A stretch of 64,000 nucleotides of DNA from Tamlana sp. I1 (GCF_015355625.1 NZ_JACLAF010000003.1:186001-250000), one strand, 5' to 3'; counted from the first letter of the stretch, positions 8,746 through 18,880 are shown. Numbers and translations are program-made. Notes: generated by a model not told the origin, from the letters alone.

Positions 8746-10296
8746 TTAATAATTAGGATTTTGTCCCCATCTTTCAACGGCATTGGCCAATTCTAATTCA
8801 ACCAATGGAATGGGGAATATCTCATTTTTGTTTGTTGTGAATCCTGGTATACTTTGTGCCGCTTTGTCTGTTCTTACGAGATCGAAAAAACGATGTCCCT
8901 CGCCCATAAGTTCAACGCGTCTTTCATGATAAATAGCATCTGTTAATGCAGTCCCAGAGAGGGTTACATCGTGACTAGCATCGCTAACACCAAAAGCACG
9001 TCGACGCACTTGATTTAAGTAATCTTGAGCTTGAGAGTCATCAGCAGAAATTTTTCTATTGTTTGCTTCGGCAGCCATTAATAAAACATCAGCATAACGG
9101 ATGGCTCTATAGTTGTTCGGATTGTTTAAGGTGAAATTTCCGTGAGTTTTATAGTCTTTTTTTCTAGGAAGATATTTTCTATTATAGTACCCGGTTTCGC
9201 CTCGGCTTAGTGTGTACGTTACTCCATTGTTTTTAGAAGCCCAGTCTACAATATCTAAAATTGCAACTTCCTTTCTTAAGTCTCCCATTTCAAATTCATC
9301 TACCGCTTCTTGGGTAGGCGTATTGTAACCATAGCCTGCAAAGAAAAATGGAGCTGCAGATGGGTAATCTCTAATGCCGCTGTATCCTACAGCAACATTA
9401 CCATTGCCACATTGTAAGCAGCCCCACTCAACCCCAGGTTCATTCGTATACTGCACTTCAAAAAGGGACTCTATATTGTTTTCATTTTCGTTTTCAAAAA
9501 TTTGATTATAGTCATTAACAAGACTATAAACGTTGCTATCTATAACATCTTTAAGCACGTCGGCTGCTAATTGAAATTTACTATCATCGTATTTACCATG
9601 GAATAGGTAAACTTTACCTAATAAGGCTTGAGCAGCACCTTTTCCTATTTGATATTCATAATTTTGAGTTAGATTTAATTTGCTAATGGCATCTTTTAAA
9701 TCTTCTTCAATTAAAGCATATCCTGTGGGAATGTCTTTAATTCTATTCATTGTGTATTGGTCTCCGGGTTTAATTCTTGAATTTAAAATACGAAGTGTTC
9801 CGGAGCTGTTATTGGTAAGTAACGGGACGTTTCCGAACCATTTTACGAGTTCAAAAGCAAAATAGGCTCTTAAAAAATAGGCTTGCCCAATAATATTGTC
9901 TTTCCCTTTAAAGTCTATATTATCTTGGAATTCAAGAATATAATTAGCCCTGTTTAATCCCACGTAATTCCATTGCCAAATATTTCTTAGTAATGTATTA
10001 TTGTCATTAGGAATCATATTGTCTATGGTATGGGTGTCGGGTCCGTCGATTTTAGAGGGATCTCCACCTGCCAAGGTATTGTCTGAGGCTATTTCTCCGA
10101 GCAGTACATTCCAAAAGGTAGGTTGTAAAGCATCATATGCGCCTATTAACGTTTTATTGTAATCGTCTGGAGTATTGAAAAAAGCATCGGTATTTTCAAA
10201 CTTCGGATCCACATTTACAAAATCATCACTACAAGCTATGGTAGACAATGAAACTGCTACTAAAATGATTGCTATTTTTAATTGATATGTTTTCAT
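8746..10296 (-). CDS. susD: SusD-family nutrient-binding outer-membrane lipoprotein (beta-glucan locus)
   Basis: This 516-residue lipoprotein (lipobox STIACSDDF) is the lid of a SusCD import complex. It has the SusD-like N-terminal TPR region (DDYNKTLIGAYDALQPTFW, YFLRAYFAFELVKWFGNVPLLT) and the C-terminal RagB/SusD block (YRAIRYADVLLMAAEANN, YHERRVELMGEGHRFFDLVRTDKA, IFPIPLVELELA). It follows susC after eight bases, so the two are translated from one message. The substrate is inferred to be beta-1,3-glucan from the neighbouring GH16 and GH128 genes. Confidence 0.95.
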   Translation of the reverse strand: MKTYQLKIAIILVAVSLSTIACSDDFVNVDPKFENTDAFFNTPDDYNKTLIGAYDALQPTFWNVLLGEIASDNTLAGGDPSKIDGPDTHTIDNMIPNDNNTLLRNIWQWNYVGLNRANYILEFQDNIDFKGKDNIIGQAYFLRAYFAFELVKWFGNVPLLTNNSSGTLRILNSRIKPGDQYTMNRIKDIPTGYALIEEDLKDAISKLNLTQNYEYQIGKGAAQALLGKVYLFHGKYDDSKFQLAADVLKDVIDSNVYSLVNDYNQIFENENENNIESLFEVQYTNEPGVEWGCLQCGNGNVAVGYSGIRDYPSAAPFFFAGYGYNTPTQEAVDEFEMGDLRKEVAILDIVDWASKNNGVTYTLSRGETGYYNRKYLPRKKDYKTHGNFTLNNPNNYRAIRYADVLLMAAEANNRKISADDSQAQDYLNQVRRRAFGVSDASHDVTLSGTALTDAIYHERRVELMGEGHRFFDLVRTDKAAQSIPGFTTNKNEIFPIPLVELELANAVERWGQNPNY

Positions 10297-10304
10297 AATT
10301 GTGA

Positions 10305-13300
10305 TTAAAATTTTAGGTTAACTCCAAAAAGGTATGTTTTTGCTACAGGGTAAAACCCTTTGTCTACTCCTGCCCCAATAGGGCTTCCAGAACTTGCGGA
10401 AGGATCGTAACCAGAGTAGTTGGTAAAGGTGTGTAAATTGTTAGCAGAGAGGTATAACCTTAATTTTTTAACACCAAATCTTGAAAGTGAATCTTCTTTA
10501 AAGGTGTACCCTAATTGAATATTCTGAATTCTAACGTATGAGGCGTCTTCAACATAGTAATCTGAAAAATTACTAGTGCTTGGGGTTTGTATTAAACTTA
10601 ATTTCGGGTTTGGACTGTTAGTATTTGTAGAGCTCCAACTATCTAAAACATAGCTCCCTCTATTTGCTAAAGGTTCGTCTCTGTGCTCGTAATCTCTAAC
10701 CATTTCGTTTCCAACAGAGCCAAAAAGAGAACTGTTAAAATCAAGTCTTTTATAAGTGAATCCAAAATTAAAACCAAAAGTTAAGTCGGGAATAGGATCT
10801 CCAATATAAGTTCGGTCATGTTCGTCAATTATCCCGTCCGGAGTTCCGTCTGGGCCGCTTAAATCTTTAAATTTTAAATCTCCAGCACTTGTATACGCAT
10901 TTGTTACGGCGCTATTGGCCACTTCGCTATCTGATTGAAAAATGCCGTCAGTTTCATACCCATAAAAGTACCCTATGGGATAACCTGCCTCCATTCGTGA
11001 AGTAAGTTGCCCAGTAATTCCAAAACCACCACCTTGTTCAAAACCATTTTCACTGGCAACAAACAACACGTTATTATTAATAGTAGAAAGGTTAAAGCTC
11101 GTGTTGAATTGAAAATTATCAGACACTACTTCGTTGTAATTTATTTGAAATTCAAAACCTTTGTTTTCTACCGTTCCAGCATTTACAGTAGGCCTAAAAG
11201 CACTACCTCCATAGTTGCCTGGAGAATTGGCGCCAACTAAACCTGAGATTTCAGGAGATAGCAATAAATTTTCGGTAGTCTTTATGTAGGCATCCATGGA
11301 AATGCTTAGTTTGTTGTTAAAAAACTGCGCATCTAATCCTATATTTGAGGTTTTTTGTTCTTCCCACTTAAACTCAGGATTCCCTAAAGTTCCTTCTGCA
11401 AACCCATAAATTCTTTCATCATCGGGGTTCGGGTTGTTTGCGGCATCTGCGGAAGCATAAGTAGCACCTCCGTTTAAAAGAGAAACCCATTTGTTATCTG
11501 GAATTCTATCGTTTCCAATGGTACCATAACTAGCCCTTAGTTTTAAGCCATAAATTACAGAGCTGTTTTTCAGGAAGTTTTCTTCTGAAATATTCCATCC
11601 TGCAGAGAAAGACGGGAAGTAACCAACTTTGTTTTTAGGACCGAATTTACTAGAAGCATCTCTACGAATTACAGCAGATAATAAATATTTTTCTTTGTAA
11701 TTGTATTGCATTCTAGCAAAGTAAGAAAGTAGGCGAGCATCAAAAGTATTTTCTTCTCTTGCCAATTGTTCCTCGGTATAAAAATTTTGTGTTTCCTTAG
11801 CATTGGTTAAAACTGCATTTTTAAAAGAATTAATAGGCGTGCCATTATAGGTTACATCTATCCCATTAATACCATTAAAAGTACCCGTTGTTTTATAGAT
11901 TGAATTTCCTAAAAGCACGGTTAAAGCGTGATTTTTTAAAAATGTTTTAGAGTAGTTTATGTAGGTGTCCATGGTAAAATCAAAGTAGTTGTCTTTTCTT
12001 TCAGCCATACTACTTACATCTGTATTCGGGTTTTTAGAATTCCCATAATCAAACATCGGGTTTACAGTTAGCCCATTGATTGTAGAATAGTTTGATAAAT
12101 ATTTTGCAGATACGATTAAGCCATCAATAATGGTGTAATCTAAACCTATTGTAGAGCTAATTTTATTAGTTTGGCCATTATCAAAACTATTTTGCATTTG
12201 AGCTATAGGATTCACAATTTCATTCCCTAACCCATCAGCTTGCGTAAATCCGCCTTCTATGTTTTTGTCGTGTACAAGTTGTGTTGGTGCTATATTTATT
12301 GCGTTGTAAAGTACAGAGCCTACGCCTCCTTCTTGTAAATAGTTTTTGTTGGCATGTGTAAGCAATGTTGTTACCGAAAACTTTAGCTTCTTTGTGATGT
12401 CGTAATTTAAGTTTGCACTTGCCGTTATTCTGTCGTAGTCTGATTTGTTTAAACCTACTATTCCATCTTGATTTAAATAAGAAAGACCAATAGAATATGT
12501 TGCTTTTTTTGTCCCTCCGTTTGCATTAAAATTAATGTTCATAATTGGAGCAAGATCAAAAGCTTCGTCTTGCCAATCCGTTCCTGTTTGTGGGACAGAT
12601 GTAAACCTTGGATCGTATCCTACAGAAAATAAAGGGTGTGATGTAGAATTATAATAAGCTTCATTTATAATATTAGCGTAATCTTTATAGCCTAGTAAAT
12701 CTAATTTCCTGCCTGTTTGTTGAACACCGTAATACGTGTCTATATTGTATTTTGTTTTTGTGTTTTTTATACCAGATTTAGTTACAATTAAAATAACACC
12801 ATTGGCAGCTCTTACACCATAAATTCCTGCGGTAGCATCTTTTAATATATTGATGCTTTTAATGTCGTTCGGGTTAATTACAGATAAATCTTCAATTGGA
12901 TTGCCGTCTACTAAAATTAAAGGGTTATTGTTTCCGTTGGTAGAAACGCCTCTAATATTGATATTCAATGCGCTTCCTGGAGATCCAGAAGAAGAGGTAA
13001 TGTTTACTCCAGGCACCTGTCCTTGTAATGCTTGCTCAATTCGTGTTGGGTTTAACTTTTCAATATCTTTTGTATTTACTACAGATACCGCTCCAGTTAC
13101 TTCTTTTTTCTTTTGTGTACCATAACCCACTACAACAACTTCTCCTAAGGAGGCCATTTCTTCTGCAAGGATAATGTTAATGGTTTTTTGGTTTGTAACG
13201 GTCACAGTTTGTGTAGCAAAACCAACATAACTATAGGTTATTTTCTCACCTGGAGACACATAAATTTGGTAGCCGCCATCAAAATCTGATATCGTTCCTC

Positions 13301-13445
13301 TGTTGCTACCTTGTATAATTATGTTTGCTCCTGCTATCGGGAGTTTTTCTTCTGAAGAAATTACAGTTCCTGTTACTAAAGTTTGTTGCGCATACATTAT
13401 AGTGACGCAAAACAATAGTAAAAATAAGATGACTTTACTTTTCAT
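10305..13445 (-). CDS. susC: SusC-family TonB-dependent outer-membrane transporter (beta-glucan locus)
   Basis: This 1046-residue TonB-dependent channel has a signal peptide (cut after about residue 19, MYAQQ) and a carboxypeptidase-D-like beta-sandwich (residues 22-95). A TonB box/plug start follows (VVVVGYGTQKKKEVTGAVSVV, about 103-123), with plug motifs NIRGVSTNGNNNPLILVDG and DATAGIYGVRAANGVILIVTK, then a long 22-strand barrel ending in YLFGVNLKF. It pairs with the SusD 8 bases downstream to import oligosaccharides into the periplasm. It is the first structural gene of the locus, and its leader region carries a large hairpin. Confidence 0.96.
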   Translation of the reverse strand: MKSKVILFLLLFCVTIMYAQQTLVTGTVISSEEKLPIAGANIIIQGSNRGTISDFDGGYQIYVSPGEKITYSYVGFATQTVTVTNQKTINIILAEEMASLGEVVVVGYGTQKKKEVTGAVSVVNTKDIEKLNPTRIEQALQGQVPGVNITSSSGSPGSALNINIRGVSTNGNNNPLILVDGNPIEDLSVINPNDIKSINILKDATAGIYGVRAANGVILIVTKSGIKNTKTKYNIDTYYGVQQTGRKLDLLGYKDYANIINEAYYNSTSHPLFSVGYDPRFTSVPQTGTDWQDEAFDLAPIMNINFNANGGTKKATYSIGLSYLNQDGIVGLNKSDYDRITASANLNYDITKKLKFSVTTLLTHANKNYLQEGGVGSVLYNAINIAPTQLVHDKNIEGGFTQADGLGNEIVNPIAQMQNSFDNGQTNKISSTIGLDYTIIDGLIVSAKYLSNYSTINGLTVNPMFDYGNSKNPNTDVSSMAERKDNYFDFTMDTYINYSKTFLKNHALTVLLGNSIYKTTGTFNGINGIDVTYNGTPINSFKNAVLTNAKETQNFYTEEQLAREENTFDARLLSYFARMQYNYKEKYLLSAVIRRDASSKFGPKNKVGYFPSFSAGWNISEENFLKNSSVIYGLKLRASYGTIGNDRIPDNKWVSLLNGGATYASADAANNPNPDDERIYGFAEGTLGNPEFKWEEQKTSNIGLDAQFFNNKLSISMDAYIKTTENLLLSPEISGLVGANSPGNYGGSAFRPTVNAGTVENKGFEFQINYNEVVSDNFQFNTSFNLSTINNNVLFVASENGFEQGGGFGITGQLTSRMEAGYPIGYFYGYETDGIFQSDSEVANSAVTNAYTSAGDLKFKDLSGPDGTPDGIIDEHDRTYIGDPIPDLTFGFNFGFTYKRLDFNSSLFGSVGNEMVRDYEHRDEPLANRGSYVLDSWSSTNTNSPNPKLSLIQTPSTSNFSDYYVEDASYVRIQNIQLGYTFKEDSLSRFGVKKLRLYLSANNLHTFTNYSGYDPSASSGSPIGAGVDKGFYPVAKTYLFGVNLKF

Positions 13446-13529
13446 TGGGGAGTTTAGTTAGATGATTAATTGTTACTTATAAACTCCTTTTTGGTTAAGA
13501 AAGGGTTAGCTGGTATGCTGAATAAATAA

Positions 13530-13580
13530 CAACACCCAATATTATCTTGAAAAAACAGTTTTCCAAAATATTGGGTGTTG
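13530..13580 (-). promoter_or_regulatory. Large hairpin between regulator gene and susC (terminator or leader attenuator)
   Basis: Perfect 14-bp arms (CAACACCCAATATT at 13530-13543, AATATTGGGTGTTG at 13567-13580) enclose a 23-base loop that can pair further (TTGAAAA with TTTTCCAA, one bulge). On the minus strand the sequence after it is TTATTTATTC, a weak T-rich tail. It is 96 bases beyond the regulator stop and 85 bases before the susC start. It may terminate the regulator transcript, or sit in the susC leader and control read-through. I found no perfect TAnnTTTG in this gap. Confidence 0.7.
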
Positions 13581-13675
13581 ACTAAATTACAGCAAGCTAA
13601 ATTTAGGTGTAGGTGTAGCTACTACATCAATAAATAACAATCTGTAAATTAGATTATTAAGAGCGCAAAGTAATA

Positions 13676-16351
13676 TTACAAATCGCGAATAAATTGATTT
13701 AAATCGGCGCCTTGTTCGAGGTTTAATTTCTTTTTAAGACGGTATCTATTGGTGTCTAAGCTCCTCGAAGAGATGTTCATTAGGTTACAAATCTCGTTTT
13801 TATCAAGGTTTATTCTAATAAAAGAAAGTACTCTTATATCATTTGAAGTAAGTGTTGGGTATTTTTCTGTAAGACGACTTATAAAATCTTGATGGATTTC
13901 AGAAAATAGTTTATGAAACAGAAAGTCCTTTTTTTCATTATTAACCTCGTTGGTAATCATGTTTACCCAACGCTTGGCTTCGCTGTTGCGCATTTTCTCT
14001 AAACCATTCTTTATTTTGTTAAGAAATTCGTTTTTATGACTAATAATTTCTGTGTATTGTAATAATTGATCGTTTTTCAATTGAAGCGTTTTATGGGTAT
14101 CACGATCTATAAATACATTTTTTTGTCTGTTTAATTTCTTACGGTTTATGCGTGTCATAATTATAATAACACCAAAAACCCATACCAATGTAACTAAAAC
14201 GATAGGCAGGATAACCCAAGCGGTTTGATACCATAGTTTTTTTATAGAAAATGTTAACGATGTTTCTTGAGAAAGACCGCCATTTACTCTACTTTGAAGG
14301 TAGAGCGTATAATTTCCACCCTTTATTTGTGGTAGTAAAAGTTCTTTTTTTACTTGATCCCATTCAGTCCAGTTTTTCTGCTTAGGAGCGAGTTTATACC
14401 TATACTCTACAACATCATAATTCGATTTATTGATGCCAAATTTGAATTTCAAATCCTTGTTTCCAGAATCTAGGTGAATGCCGTCTTTTGGATAGGGCAA
14501 GTGAAATGTTTTATTTTTTTCGTTTAAAACGGTAAAAGACGAAATAACTGGTTTACTAAATTTTTTCAGATTCGATTGGTAGTTTATATCAAATGTAGTT
14601 ACACCTCTATCGGTGGCAAGCCTTAGTAAATCGTTGTGAAAATCTATAAATTCAAATTCAGAGATTGTATTTTCCCCTAAAGAAGTTAGTAATGTGTTGT
14701 AAGAGTGAATCTGACCATCAGGAAGTAATACACTAAGTTTTATTTCTCTATTTTGCACATAAGCCAAGTAGCCTTTTTTATTAAAAGCCATAGCTTGTAT
14801 TGGACCTTTAACAGTTTTTACTAAAGCATGTTCTGAAGGATGAAATGCACCTTCTTTATATTGAAAAAGCGCTTTATTATCACTAAAATAAAAACCATTT
14901 TCAGTTTTAATAACCTTAGAAAAATTTAAAAACTCCTTTTTTTCTACTGTAAAATTAGGACTGAGGGATAATTGGCAAATCCCCTTATCTGTAAATTCTC
15001 CCCAAATGCATCTGTTTGTTTTGTCGTAATTTAATTTTCTGTTTCCCCAGAGGTTTAGGTTTTTTATGTAATTAAATTGTTCTCCAACCTTTTCCATTAA
15101 TACCGAACCATGATAGGTAGCGAATATAAAATAATTTGTTCCTTCAAAATGAGCCAAATCGTAAATGCCGGTGTAGTTTATTGATGACGGTAATGCTTTG
15201 TTATTTTTTACTTTTGAAAGCCCATTGTTATTGCAGATGTAAAGCTCGTTTTCAACCACTTTTAAAGACCAGATTTGCCCTCCAGAATTTTCCATCAATT
15301 GAAACCCCTTCTCATTAAAATTTGAATACAAACCTTTATTAGTTGCAATAAACGTTTTGTTATTAAAGTTTTTAATATCATAAGTTGCAGCACCCTTAAA
15401 AATCTGGTTGATAGGCCCTTGAAGCTCGACCTTTGCAGCACCATAATCAAGTCCAAGCCAAACATTGCCCAATTCATCGCTTGCCATCGATAAAACCGTA
15501 TTATCTAAGAGGCCATTTTTAGAATTTACAGCATTAAAAACAGTTCCATTTTCATTAATTCTTACAAATCCTTCCGAAATGGTTGCCAAGCAAAAAGAGT
15601 CGCTATCAAAGGACATCCCTGAAAACAAAGCTTTACCCTTAAGAATGTCGGGCAATATTATCGTTGTTAACTTTTCTCCATTAAAACTATAAACAGCTCC
15701 TTTAAGGGTTACGATATAAAGTTTATTATTATGAACAAATAGTTTTCGTACTTCTACATTCTTTAGTTCATTAAGTGTTGTTGCGTTTTGAAGCACACCA
15801 TTTTCTAAGAAGCCAATTTGACCGTCTTTATGCGCACTCCAAATTTTACCATTCCATTTTACAATGGAATAAATTCCAGGAGTAAATTTGTTTATTGTAG
15901 TAGTTTGATCTGTTTTATTGTAATAAATAACTTGTGTTTCTGCTAAAAAAACAATGTAGTTTTCATAAGCAATAATATCCCATACCTGTTCGTATTCTAA
16001 AAAACCTAAACTATGAAAAATTAAATCTCCCGTGTTTTTAGTAAAATAGCCATACTCATTCCCTCCGCACCAAATCTTATCATTATCTGCAAGAACAGCC
16101 CTAATAATACCTTTTTCAGACATGGTTTTTAGGTGCCATTCTCCATAAATATTATATAATAATCCGTCGGTATTCGCGAAATATACAACCCCATCTTGGT
16201 CTATATCAATATCCCAGTTCTGGCGTCCAGCATGATAGGATTTTTTATCGTAGCAAGTAAGTTTTGGTAAATTATTGTTGGCTAATAGATTTTTTGAAAA
16301 TAAAGATACCGCAACAATAAATACTATAATAAGGTAATTAGTGTATTTCAT
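13676..16351 (-). CDS. Membrane-spanning regulator: two-component propeller, Y_Y_Y and LuxR-like HTH, no kinase
   Basis: This 891-residue protein is the probable sensor-activator of the beta-glucan locus. After a signal peptide (residues 1-24) comes a periplasmic beta-propeller of Reg_prop-like repeats (about 30-590: GNVWLGLDYG, GKIWSAHKDG). Next are a Y_Y_Y domain (about 625-690: VEYRYKLAPKQKNWTEWD, GNYTLYLQSR), one membrane helix (about 705-730), a cytosolic coiled coil (735-800) and a C-terminal HTH (NDIRVLSFIRINLDKNEICNLMNISSRSLD). I see no HisKA, HATPase or receiver domain, so it is not a hybrid two-component system. It would signal from periplasmic ligand straight to DNA. It lies immediately upstream of susC in the same direction. 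Confidence 0.88.
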   Translation of the reverse strand: MKYTNYLIIVFIVAVSLFSKNLLANNNLPKLTCYDKKSYHAGRQNWDIDIDQDGVVYFANTDGLLYNIYGEWHLKTMSEKGIIRAVLADNDKIWCGGNEYGYFTKNTGDLIFHSLGFLEYEQVWDIIAYENYIVFLAETQVIYYNKTDQTTTINKFTPGIYSIVKWNGKIWSAHKDGQIGFLENGVLQNATTLNELKNVEVRKLFVHNNKLYIVTLKGAVYSFNGEKLTTIILPDILKGKALFSGMSFDSDSFCLATISEGFVRINENGTVFNAVNSKNGLLDNTVLSMASDELGNVWLGLDYGAAKVELQGPINQIFKGAATYDIKNFNNKTFIATNKGLYSNFNEKGFQLMENSGGQIWSLKVVENELYICNNNGLSKVKNNKALPSSINYTGIYDLAHFEGTNYFIFATYHGSVLMEKVGEQFNYIKNLNLWGNRKLNYDKTNRCIWGEFTDKGICQLSLSPNFTVEKKEFLNFSKVIKTENGFYFSDNKALFQYKEGAFHPSEHALVKTVKGPIQAMAFNKKGYLAYVQNREIKLSVLLPDGQIHSYNTLLTSLGENTISEFEFIDFHNDLLRLATDRGVTTFDINYQSNLKKFSKPVISSFTVLNEKNKTFHLPYPKDGIHLDSGNKDLKFKFGINKSNYDVVEYRYKLAPKQKNWTEWDQVKKELLLPQIKGGNYTLYLQSRVNGGLSQETSLTFSIKKLWYQTAWVILPIVLVTLVWVFGVIIIMTRINRKKLNRQKNVFIDRDTHKTLQLKNDQLLQYTEIISHKNEFLNKIKNGLEKMRNSEAKRWVNMITNEVNNEKKDFLFHKLFSEIHQDFISRLTEKYPTLTSNDIRVLSFIRINLDKNEICNLMNISSRSLDTNRYRLKKKLNLEQGADLNQFIRDL

Positions 16352-16696
16352 GTTTAAAGTAGTAGTTTAGTAGTTGGTTAGTAGTTGTAGCTTGTTTTTA
16401 ATAATCAGTACAGATTATAAAGGATTAAAATTATCAAATTAAGCTTAACAGCAGTGGTTATGCTCATGTTTTTTAAGTTTGTAAAGTTTTTGATGTGTTT
16501 TTCTTTTTATTAGAACTTCCCCTCTTACTGTTTAAGCCGTTAAAGGCATCCCTATAATAGTTTTTTTATTGGCATACAAAAGTTTAACGTAAAATTATTC
16601 CTGTATGTTAAATTATTCAGCTTACATGTTAAAGTGAATTTTCTTTCAGTTCTCTTGTGATATATTCGACTTTCATTAATCAAAAATCGAATAATT
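16352..16696. promoter_or_regulatory. Divergent intergenic region between regulator and small lipoprotein genes
   Basis: This 345-base AT-rich spacer should contain two divergent promoters. Next to the regulator start are three direct repeats of TAGTAGTT (16360-16367, 16368-16375, 16379-16386), reading AACTACTA on the regulator's strand. Near the other end TATATTCG (16661-16668) fits a -7 element for the small lipoprotein gene. A 7-bp inverted repeat (TATTCGA 16662-16668 / TCGAATA 16685-16691) overlaps that element and could be an operator. No gene is seen. Confidence 0.45.
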
Positions 16697-16945
16697 ATGA
16701 GAAATTTTATGTTAGTCGGTACAGTTATTTCATCAGTTTCTGTATTGGCTTGCTCGTCTGATGAAGGCGAAACAAAAAGAGGTGATTGCTCCTCTTGTGA
16801 ACCTTACGAAGCTCAAGGCCAAATATTTCCAGCAGTCGAGGTTTGTAAAAGTAGCACTGGCAGTTCTATTGTAGGCGGAGTAGATTTACTTGTTAATTAT
16901 GATGCTTATGTGGATTCTTTAGAAAAAGTAACAACCTGTAACTAG
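16697..16945 (+). CDS. Small Cys-rich lipoprotein of unknown function
   Basis: This 82-residue predicted lipoprotein has a hydrophobic N-terminus with lipobox VLACSSDE (Cys19). The mature part has four further Cys: GDCSSC near residues 31-34, one at about 52 and one at the penultimate position. The CSSC pair could bind metal or form a disulfide. It resembles no family I can name. It is transcribed away from the beta-glucan regulator, ends at a strong bidirectional terminator and stands alone. The ATG at 16697 starts a standard export signal, which supports a real gene. Confidence 0.65.
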   Translation: MRNFMLVGTVISSVSVLACSSDEGETKRGDCSSCEPYEAQGQIFPAVEVCKSSTGSSIVGGVDLLVNYDAYVDSLEKVTTCN

Positions 16946-16981
16946 GGTTTAACTTTTTGTTGAAGAAAAACATTTAAATTA

Positions 16982-17029
16982 AAAAACCATTTATCAAGTT
17001 AGTTTAGACTAAAATGATAAATGGTTTTT
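16982..17029. terminator. Bidirectional terminator between small lipoprotein gene and lepA
   Basis: Perfect 15-bp arms (AAAAACCATTTATCA at 16982-16996, TGATAAATGGTTTTT at 17015-17029) surround an 18-base loop. A-runs and T-runs sit on both sides, so the stem can end transcription of the converging plus-strand lipoprotein gene and minus-strand lepA. Confidence 0.88.
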
Positions 17030-17054
17030 ATTGAATTCCTGCGAAAGCAGAAAT

Positions 17055-18851
17055 TTAGTCGTTCAATTTAAGAACAGCCATAAACGCTTGCTGCGGAATT
17101 TCAACATTACCAACTTGACGCATACGTTTTTTACCTTTTTTCTGCTTTTCAAGGAGTTTACGCTTACGAGAAATATCGCCTCCGTAACATTTAGCCGTAA
17201 CATCTTTACGCAGGGCTTTTATCGTTTCACGAGAAATAATTTTAGCACCAATAGCGGCTTGAATTGGAATATCAAATTGCTGACGCGGAATTAACTCTCT
17301 TAACTTTTCACACATTTTTCGTCCGATATTCTGTGCATTATCGGCGTGAATTAATGCTGAAAGCGCATCAACAGGTTGGGCGTTTAATAAGATGTCTAAA
17401 CGCACTAATTTTGAAACTTTCATACCTATTGGCGAATAATCAAAAGACGCGTAGCCTTTTGATACTGTTTTCAATCTATCATAAAAATCGAATACAATTT
17501 CAGCAAGTGGCATTTCAAAAATTAATTCAACACGCTCTGGTGTTAAATAGGTCTGATTTATAATGTTACCACGTTTTTCAATACAAAGAGACATCACGTT
17601 ACCTACAAAATCGGCTTTGGTAATTATAGTCGCTTTAATATAAGGTTCTTCTACACGGTTAACGGTTGAAGGATCTGGTAAATCAGAAGGGTTATTTACT
17701 ACAAAAGCTTCATCAGGATTTTTGTTTGTAAACGCGTGATAAGATACGTTGGGAACCGTTGTGATTACCGTCATATCAAACTCACGTTCTAAACGTTCTT
17801 GAATAATTTCCATGTGTAGCATTCCTAAGAAACCACAACGGAAACCAAAACCTAAAGCCGCCGAACTTTCTGGAGCAAATACTAAAGACGCATCGTTTAA
17901 CTGCAATTTTTCCATAGAGTTACGAAGCTCTTCGTAATCTTCGGTATCAACAGGGTAAATTCCAGCGAAAACCATTGGTTTAACATCTTCGAAACCTTCA
18001 ACAATATTAGTAGTTGGTTTTGCAAAATCGGTAATGGTATCACCAACTTTTACTTCTTTAGCCGTTTTAATACCTGTAATTAAATAACCAACATCGCCCG
18101 CTTTTACGCTTTGTTTGGCAACTTGAGTCAGTTTTAAAGTACCAACCTCATCAGCAAAATATTCTTTGTTGGTAGCAACGAATTTAATTTTTTGGCCTTT
18201 TTTAATTTCACCGTTAAAAACTCTAAAATAGGTTTCAATACCTCTAAACGTATTGTAAACCGAATCGAAAATTAGGGCTTGCAAAGGTGCATTAGGGTCA
18301 CCTTTTGGTGCCGGAATACGTTCTATAATAGCCGCTAAAATATTATCAACTCCAAAACCTGTTTTTCCACTCGCGTGTATCACTTCTTCAGGGTCGCAAC
18401 CTAATAAATCTACGATATCATCGGTTACTTCTTCAGGGTTTGCACTTGGTAAATCAACTTTATTAAGTACTGGAATAATTTCCAAGTCATTTTCTAAAGC
18501 TAAATACAAGTTAGAAATTGTTTGTGCTTGTATGCTTTGAGCGGCATCTACAATAAGTAAAGCGCCTTCACAGGCAGCAATAGATCGAGAAACTTCGTAA
18601 GAGAAATCGACGTGACCCGGAGTATCAATTAGGTTTAAAACGTATTTTTCACCTTGATATTCATAATCCATTTGGATGGCATGCGACTTAATGGTAATAC
18701 CACGCTCGCGTTCCAAATCCATATTGTCTAGCAATTGATCTTGTTTCTCTCGGTCTGTTACCGAGCCTGTATGATCTAATAATCGATCGGCTAAGGTACT
18801 CTTACCGTGATCTATATGTGCAATAATGCAAAAATTTCTAATGTGCTTCAT
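17055..18851 (-). CDS. lepA: Elongation factor 4 (LepA), ribosome back-translocase GTPase
   Basis: This 598-residue translational GTPase acts on stalled ribosomes. The G domain shows [16 protein letters not shown] (residues 9-24), [21 protein letters not shown] and NKVDLPSA. Domain II follows, then the LepA-specific C-terminal domain with [19 protein letters not shown] and a short tail, [12 protein letters not shown]. Length and domain order are typical. Transcription appears to be single-gene, with a -7 element 30 bases upstream and the terminator at 16982-17029 downstream. Confidence 0.98.
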   Translation of the reverse strand: MKHIRNFCIIAHIDHGKSTLADRLLDHTGSVTDREKQDQLLDNMDLERERGITIKSHAIQMDYEYQGEKYVLNLIDTPGHVDFSYEVSRSIAACEGALLIVDAAQSIQAQTISNLYLALENDLEIIPVLNKVDLPSANPEEVTDDIVDLLGCDPEEVIHASGKTGFGVDNILAAIIERIPAPKGDPNAPLQALIFDSVYNTFRGIETYFRVFNGEIKKGQKIKFVATNKEYFADEVGTLKLTQVAKQSVKAGDVGYLITGIKTAKEVKVGDTITDFAKPTTNIVEGFEDVKPMVFAGIYPVDTEDYEELRNSMEKLQLNDASLVFAPESSAALGFGFRCGFLGMLHMEIIQERLEREFDMTVITTVPNVSYHAFTNKNPDEAFVVNNPSDLPDPSTVNRVEEPYIKATIITKADFVGNVMSLCIEKRGNIINQTYLTPERVELIFEMPLAEIVFDFYDRLKTVSKGYASFDYSPIGMKVSKLVRLDILLNAQPVDALSALIHADNAQNIGRKMCEKLRELIPRQQFDIPIQAAIGAKIISRETIKALRKDVTAKCYGGDISRKRKLLEKQKKGKKRMRQVGNVEIPQQAFMAVLKLND

Positions 18852-18880
18852 AAAAGAATCTAATACTTAGATTTAATTTG

